Shown here in pieces: positions 25,358-28,935 of a stretch of DNA of 28,935 nucleotides; position 1 is the stretch's first letter, and the number at the start of each line of letters is the position of its first letter. Position numbers and translations under genes: made by a program. This stretch comes from Chrysochromulina tobinii (lineage: Eukaryota; Haptophyta; Prymnesiales; Chrysochromulinaceae). The stretch spans positions 1-28,935 of the forward strand of contig JWZX01003262.1 in the NCBI GenBank assembly GCA_001275005.1. Direction: 5' to 3'. The notes under the pieces are model-generated. The model worked only from the letters and a program-made list of their open reading frames with translations, ran no database searches and was not told the origin of the DNA.

Positions 25358-27622
25358 TCACGCCCACGAATCCGTGCGCCGCGCCTGCTGGAGGCTGCCG
25401 ACGAGGCCCCCGGACGGGCCGCCGCGCCTCATCGGTCCGTTGCGCTGCGCATCCCTAAGCGCCTCGAAGAGCGCGCGAGCGACGCGCGCCTGGGACGAGA
25501 GCATCCACGACTCGCCGTCGGCGCGCCCGGCGTTCTGGTCGCTCTCGAGCATCTCGGTTAATCTTCGAGCCGTCATGCCGAGAAGGTCCTTGCCCGCGAT
25601 GCCCTTGGGCACGACCACCTGCGCGAACCGGCCTGCTTGGGCTGTCCCGAGCCACTCGACGACCTGCTCGGCTGTCCATTCGTGTACTGGCGTGCTCTCG
25701 TACGAGTAGCTGCCGCCCCCCGCCGCGCCGAGCATAGGTACTTCGACTTCGCATGAGTGCTGCCACAAATGAGGGGCCATCAGAGACACGTGATCGAGCG
25801 TATTGAGAGTGTGCAGCACTGACTCGGCGCCCGGTGCGACCGCCGCCACGATAGCGGTGCGGTGCGACGGGTCGGCAAAGCAGTCGCGCAGCACGCGGGT
25901 GAGCATCGAAGCGCGGTAAGGGATGCGAACGGGCAGCCGGTGCGTGACGCCGTGACGGGAGCGCCACGGCTCGTCGACCGGCGGCCGCGCCGCCTTATCA
26001 TCAACGGGTGCCTTGACGGCCTTCATTTCGGAGCGGCCGGCAGCGGCGTCCGGCGTGCGCGTGGACGCGGCGGCGCGCGCCCGCGCCGATTCGCGGAAGC
26101 AGTCCTTGAGCGCGAGGAGCGACTTGTTGATCGCAATGGTCTCTTTTTGGAAGGTGCGCGAGGTCTCGAAGAGAGTCTCGTTGTTGCGTTCGCTGCCAGC
26201 GAGATCAACGAGACGCAGCAGACGACCTGCGCCGGGGGCGGTGTCGGCGGCGGCGGCGCCGTCCGCATCCGCCGCATCCGCGAGAGCGTCCGCAGCCTCC
26301 GGAGGCTGCGACGCGCCGCTTGTGGCCGTGCCGCCCGCAGTGGAGGGCGAGCCCGGAGGTGGAGGCAGTAGGAAGCGTAGGTTACAGATGGCATGGGAGC
26401 GTGACGAGATCGGATTCGCTTGTGTCTCGACGGTGGAGCGCAGCGCGAGCCCCGCCTGCAGCGCCGCCTCGAACTCGGCCGCCGTGTGCACGACGACCGA
26501 GCGCGCGCCGCAAGCGTGCACCACATCGTTTTCATCGGAGCGCAGCGCGATCTTGCGCCGGTCGGCGAGCAGGTCGACGCAGCCGTCGGCGGCGACCTCG
26601 AAGAACGTGACCTCGACGGCCGCGGGCTGCTCGATGCCCCGCCCAATGCGAGCGTCCACCTCACGCGCCACGCGGCGCAACAGCGACGACATCGTATACG
26701 TCTTGCCAGCACCGGTCTGCCCGTACAGCAGTGCAGTGCAGTCTCCAAGGCCGCAGAGCACGCGCTCCAGCAGAGGCTGGAGCACGCCGTCGCACACGCC
26801 GTCCTCGCACGCCGACGAGGGGAAGAGGCGGTCCACACGGTACCAGCGGTGCAGCATCGTCAGCCGTCGGCCGGAGCGCGCCAGCCGCGCGTCATGGCAC
26901 ACGAGCCGTGCGCGCGCCGCCTCATCGACCGAGCTGTACTCGCCTACGCCAAGCTCGTACTCTTGGAGCGGGCGCACGCGCACGAAGACGCGGAAGGCGT
27001 CGGGCGGCGCCAGCGTTGTCGGCGGCGGCTCGTGCATCGCAGGCACCAGCGGACCTTGACCAGGCATTGCGGACTCGATGACGAGCTCCAACAGCTCGGG
27101 AGTCAACTTCTTGATGAGTGACTCTGCAGCCGGCGGAGACTCCTCACCGGCGGGCGCGGTGCTGCCGACATGGCGCACGCTCTCGGACTCCTTGTCCTCC
27201 TGCTCGAGCACCGCCTCGCGGTGCCCGAGCGCGCTCACGAGCATCTTCGTGCGGTGATAGTCTTGCATGGCCTTGAGGATCGCCGGCTTCTGGACCTGCA
27301 GCAACTCACGGAGCGAGAAGTGCTGACGCGCGTCGACGCGCTCCTTGGCCATCGCCCAACGAGCTTCCTGCGCCGCGCGTGCGGTCGCATTGCGCGGCGC
27401 GTCCTCGCCAAGCTCGAAATCGACGGTGAACTCCTCGTATTGACCCGACGGATCTATGACGTGGTTGTTGATAGAGGACGGAGACGGCGCATCCTCGTAT
27501 GAGCCGAACGGAGCCGCAGCAGGCGGCGTGGGGGTGGGTACGGGTGCCACACCCATCGGCGAGGTCGCGGTCATGGCCGCCCGAAGCTGCGCCTCCTCGA
27601 GAGCATCACCGAGACCCGACAT
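25358..27622 (-). CDS. Kinesin-13/KIF24-like motor protein with C-terminal SAM domain
   Basis: Read on the minus strand from the ATG at 27622, the protein has 754 residues. A ~208-residue N-terminal region (with a charged FSLRELLQVQKPAILKAM helix) precedes the motor at ~209-615. The motor has RVFVRVRPL, the P-loop GQTGAGKT (301-308), switch I NPISSRSH (403-410), switch II LVDLAGSE (471-478) and INKSLLALKDC (498-508). The placement between N- and C-terminal domains, the LLADRRKIALRSDENDVVHACG block and HTLNTL near the motor end are kinesin-13/KIF24 traits; such kinesins depolymerise microtubule ends, often at cilia or spindles. The kinesin-13 KVD tip of loop 2 is not seen (ARLARSGRRL at ~245-254 stands there), and the usual RYADRVK after HTLNTL is replaced by DHVSLMAPH. 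Two low-complexity inserts are present (~418-466 and ~512-562). Residues ~646-722 are a SAM domain (VHEWTAEQVVEWLG...LLGMTARRLTEML...ALFEAL). KIF24 carries its SAM domain at the other end. Confidence 0.87.
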   Translation of the reverse strand: MSGLGDALEEAQLRAAMTATSPMGVAPVPTPTPPAAAPFGSYEDAPSPSSINNHVIDPSGQYEEFTVDFELGEDAPRNATARAAQEARWAMAKERVDARQHFSLRELLQVQKPAILKAMQDYHRTKMLVSALGHREAVLEQEDKESESVRHVGSTAPAGEESPPAAESLIKKLTPELLELVIESAMPGQGPLVPAMHEPPPTTLAPPDAFRVFVRVRPLQEYELGVGEYSSVDEAARARLVCHDARLARSGRRLTMLHRWYRVDRLFPSSACEDGVCDGVLQPLLERVLCGLGDCTALLYGQTGAGKTYTMSSLLRRVAREVDARIGRGIEQPAAVEVTFFEVAADGCVDLLADRRKIALRSDENDVVHACGARSVVVHTAAEFEAALQAGLALRSTVETQANPISSRSHAICNLRFLLPPPPGSPSTAGGTATSGASQPPEAADALADAADADGAAAADTAPGAGRLLRLVDLAGSERNNETLFETSRTFQKETIAINKSLLALKDCFRESARARAAASTRTPDAAAGRSEMKAVKAPVDDKAARPPVDEPWRSRHGVTHRLPVRIPYRASMLTRVLRDCFADPSHRTAIVAAVAPGAESVLHTLNTLDHVSLMAPHLWQHSCEVEVPMLGAAGGGSYSYESTPVHEWTAEQVVEWLGTAQAGRFAQVVVPKGIAGKDLLGMTARRLTEMLESDQNAGRADGESWMLSSQARVARALFEALRDAQRNGPMRRGGPSGGLVGSLQQARRTDSWA

Positions 27623-27807
27623 CCCCTCGGCGATCGGCCGTTTGCTGGCCGAGACGATCGATAGGAAAGGAGGGCGCACCGCTAGAAATGTATGAATACC
27701 CCGAAACACGATTCAACGAATTTTTTTTGACAAGACGTGCTCCCCTCGAGCGAACTTCGGTTGACAAAGCGGGAAAAAAAGTCCTCACTTTGCCCTCGCC
27801 TTTTGAA
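27623..27807. promoter_or_regulatory. Short divergent promoter region, kinesin and small coiled-coil gene
   Basis: Only 185 bp separate the two start codons. The part 27690-27785 is AT-richer than the genes, with a TTTTTTTTGACA run near 27721. The small gene's frame is open across this region and has another ATG at 27688, so its true start could be there, leaving 65 bp. A shared bidirectional promoter is likely. Confidence 0.5.
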
Positions 27808-28338
27808 ATGGTCGCTACTGCTGCAGCGGGTCAGGCCAAGACGGCGACGGTCAAGCCGCTGCAGCCGACCACGGGCAACAAGAAGGAGCCGCCTTCGGCG
27901 TCGGCCACGCGCGCTCGCAAGCCGACGACGGTGGCAACGGCGCAGGAGCTCGCCACCGCGCAGCGGCAAAAGCGTGAACAGGAGGAGATCGAGCGGAAGG
28001 CGTCACTCGCGGAGGCTGAGGCGGCGCGCCAGGCGGCTGAAGAGCGCGTGCTGGTTCTCGAGCGTGACCTGCAGCAGTCGCGCGAGCGTGAGGAGGCGAT
28101 GGCGAGTACGCTCGACTGCATTGGGCAGTCCTCACTCCTTCCGGGCACCGAGCTGCCGTGGACCGCGGACGACGTGCGTGCTCTCGCCGCGGACGAGGAG
28201 GCGGCGCACGCGCGCTTGGACGAGCTGCTCAACCGCGTGCGCTCGCATAATTCGCACCTCTTCCAGATGATCCAGCAGCAGGAAAATCTTGCGCAGAGGC
28301 TCGGCACAAGCGTGCCCAGCCTCAGCATGGCGTTCTGA
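27808..28338 (+). CDS. Small coiled-coil protein, 176 residues, unknown family
   Basis: From the ATG at 27808 the protein has a basic, low-complexity N-terminus (~1-45), a Glu/Arg/Ala-rich coiled coil (~46-100), a conserved-looking LPWTADDVRALAADEEAAH (~116-134), and a second helix LDELLNRVRSHNSHLFQMIQQQENLAQRL (~138-165) ending LSMAF. There is no signal peptide or membrane segment. I do not recognise the family. An alternative start at 27688 would add 40 residues that look unlike protein. Close divergent pairing with the kinesin is suggestive of co-expression, for example in cilium or spindle formation, but this is only an inference. Confidence 0.75.
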   Translation: MVATAAAGQAKTATVKPLQPTTGNKKEPPSASATRARKPTTVATAQELATAQRQKREQEEIERKASLAEAEAARQAAEERVLVLERDLQQSREREEAMASTLDCIGQSSLLPGTELPWTADDVRALAADEEAAHARLDELLNRVRSHNSHLFQMIQQQENLAQRLGTSVPSLSMAF

Positions 28339-28516
28339 GTGCCCAGGTGCAAAGAACCCGGCCAGTCCTCGCACGACGCTCCGTGTATTGCCAGACGTGC
28401 AAGGGTACGAGCTCTGCGGTTATCCGCACGAAGCCGTTCGGCCCGGGTCACCCTGCTGCACCGCCCTGCTGCTGCTCGCCTCTGTCGGCCATAGCCCCAT
28501 GTAATATCCAATTTTT
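28339..28516. other. 3' flank of the small coiled-coil gene
   Basis: I see no gene here. The sequence should include the 3' untranslated region of the coiled-coil gene; no clear polyadenylation signal is visible. Confidence 0.45.
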
Positions 28517-28619
28517 TGCGGAGCCCCGCGCGGAGCGCGGGGGGGGGGGCGTCCGAGCGACGCGGAGCGCAGCGACGCGGAGCGAGGGCGCGCCCTCCCC
28601 GCGCTCCGGGGGCTCCGCA
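28517..28619. repeat. GC-rich inverted repeat (hairpin-forming)
   Basis: TGCGGAGCCCCGCGCGGAGC (from 28517) pairs with GCTCCGGGGGCTCCGCA at 28603-28619, with the outer and inner blocks of both arms complementary apart from a short gap. Between the arms are an 11-G run and several GACGCGGAGCG tandems. It may form a cruciform or a transcript hairpin ~180 bp after the last gene, or be a small GC-rich mobile repeat. Confidence 0.7.
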
Positions 28620-28935
28620 CTTTAACTACCGCTGAGCGCGCGACATAGGATTTACATGGCTCCTCGCGGGGCTTTCGCGGCCATACGCCGGCCGTACGTC
28701 AAGTGCGAGGCGGGGAGGGCGCGAGGCGGGGCGTGCGCTCGGACATTTTGGTCGAGCGGTGGGCTGGTGAGGGTGGTCAAGCGCTCTCCGGCTCGGAGCG
28801 TGCTCGCCCATCCTCGGCGGCGTGCGCGAACGCCAAACGGGCTGTTTGGGCGGTCGCGGCCCAAGGTGGGCGCCGCAGGCGGAATGGCGCGGTCGCGCCG
28901 GCGCGTCGCGCCCACGCACGATCGTACGAGCGCGG
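28620..28935. other. Right edge, no gene recognised
   Basis: The last 316 bp are GC-rich. Frames are open on the minus strand, but they are Arg/Pro/Ala-rich with no domain, as expected from composition. A gene may begin or end outside the window. Confidence 0.4.

Noticed and set aside
26013-27121. Long plus-strand frames opposite the kinesin gene
   Set aside because: They are Arg/Ala/Ser-rich antisense shadows of a GC-rich coding region, and the kinesin motifs on the minus strand are unmistakable.

Overview
The window looks like nuclear DNA of a GC-rich unicellular eukaryote, most likely an alga; a haptophyte is my best guess, but nothing here fixes the lineage. It carries long eukaryotic single-gene units on both strands, two GT-AG introns (77 and 146 bp), and cytoskeletal, ciliary-type and mitochondrial protein families (kinesin, gelsolin, filamin repeats, DNAJC11, homeodomain). 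There are no operons, Shine-Dalgarno sites or CRISPR arrays, and I recognised no tRNA or rRNA.

Layout. Positions 1-3826 are a repeat-rich, gene-poor zone. It holds a PPSP-rich partial frame, a decayed transposase remnant (835-2058) of lower GC than its surroundings, a C/T-rich tract with an exact 58-bp direct repeat, and a five-unit minisatellite. Genes are dense after that: a 1158-residue coiled-coil protein (+, 3827-7303); DNAJC11 (-, 7802-10260, one intron); a filamin-repeat protein with an SH3-like insert (+, 11121-14474); a zinc-type CDF transporter whose frame is broken twice by one extra base (+, 14932-16442); a three-domain gelsolin ending in a Cys cluster and CaaX box (+, 16870-18437, one intron); a class IV aminotransferase resembling plant DAT1 (+, 19553-20605); a ~1.1-kb stretch with direct repeats and a MITE-like inverted repeat element (20983-21473); an ACT-domain plus homeodomain protein (+, 21690-22829); a fold-type II PLP enzyme (+, 23350-24825); a kinesin-13/KIF24-like motor with a C-terminal SAM domain (-, 25358-27622); and a small coiled-coil protein (+, 27808-28338) divergent from the kinesin. 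A GC-rich inverted repeat lies in the last gene-free stretch.

The genes do not form a single pathway. Several belong to the cytoskeleton or cilium (kinesin, gelsolin, filamin-repeat protein, coiled-coil proteins), but co-location in a eukaryote does not show joint function. The most notable items are domain combinations: ACT+homeodomain, gelsolin with a predicted lipid anchor, kinesin with a C-terminal SAM domain and altered class-defining loops, a CDF transporter with two tandem cytosolic domains, and an intron 3' segment shared between two distant sites that suggests a mobile intron-like element.
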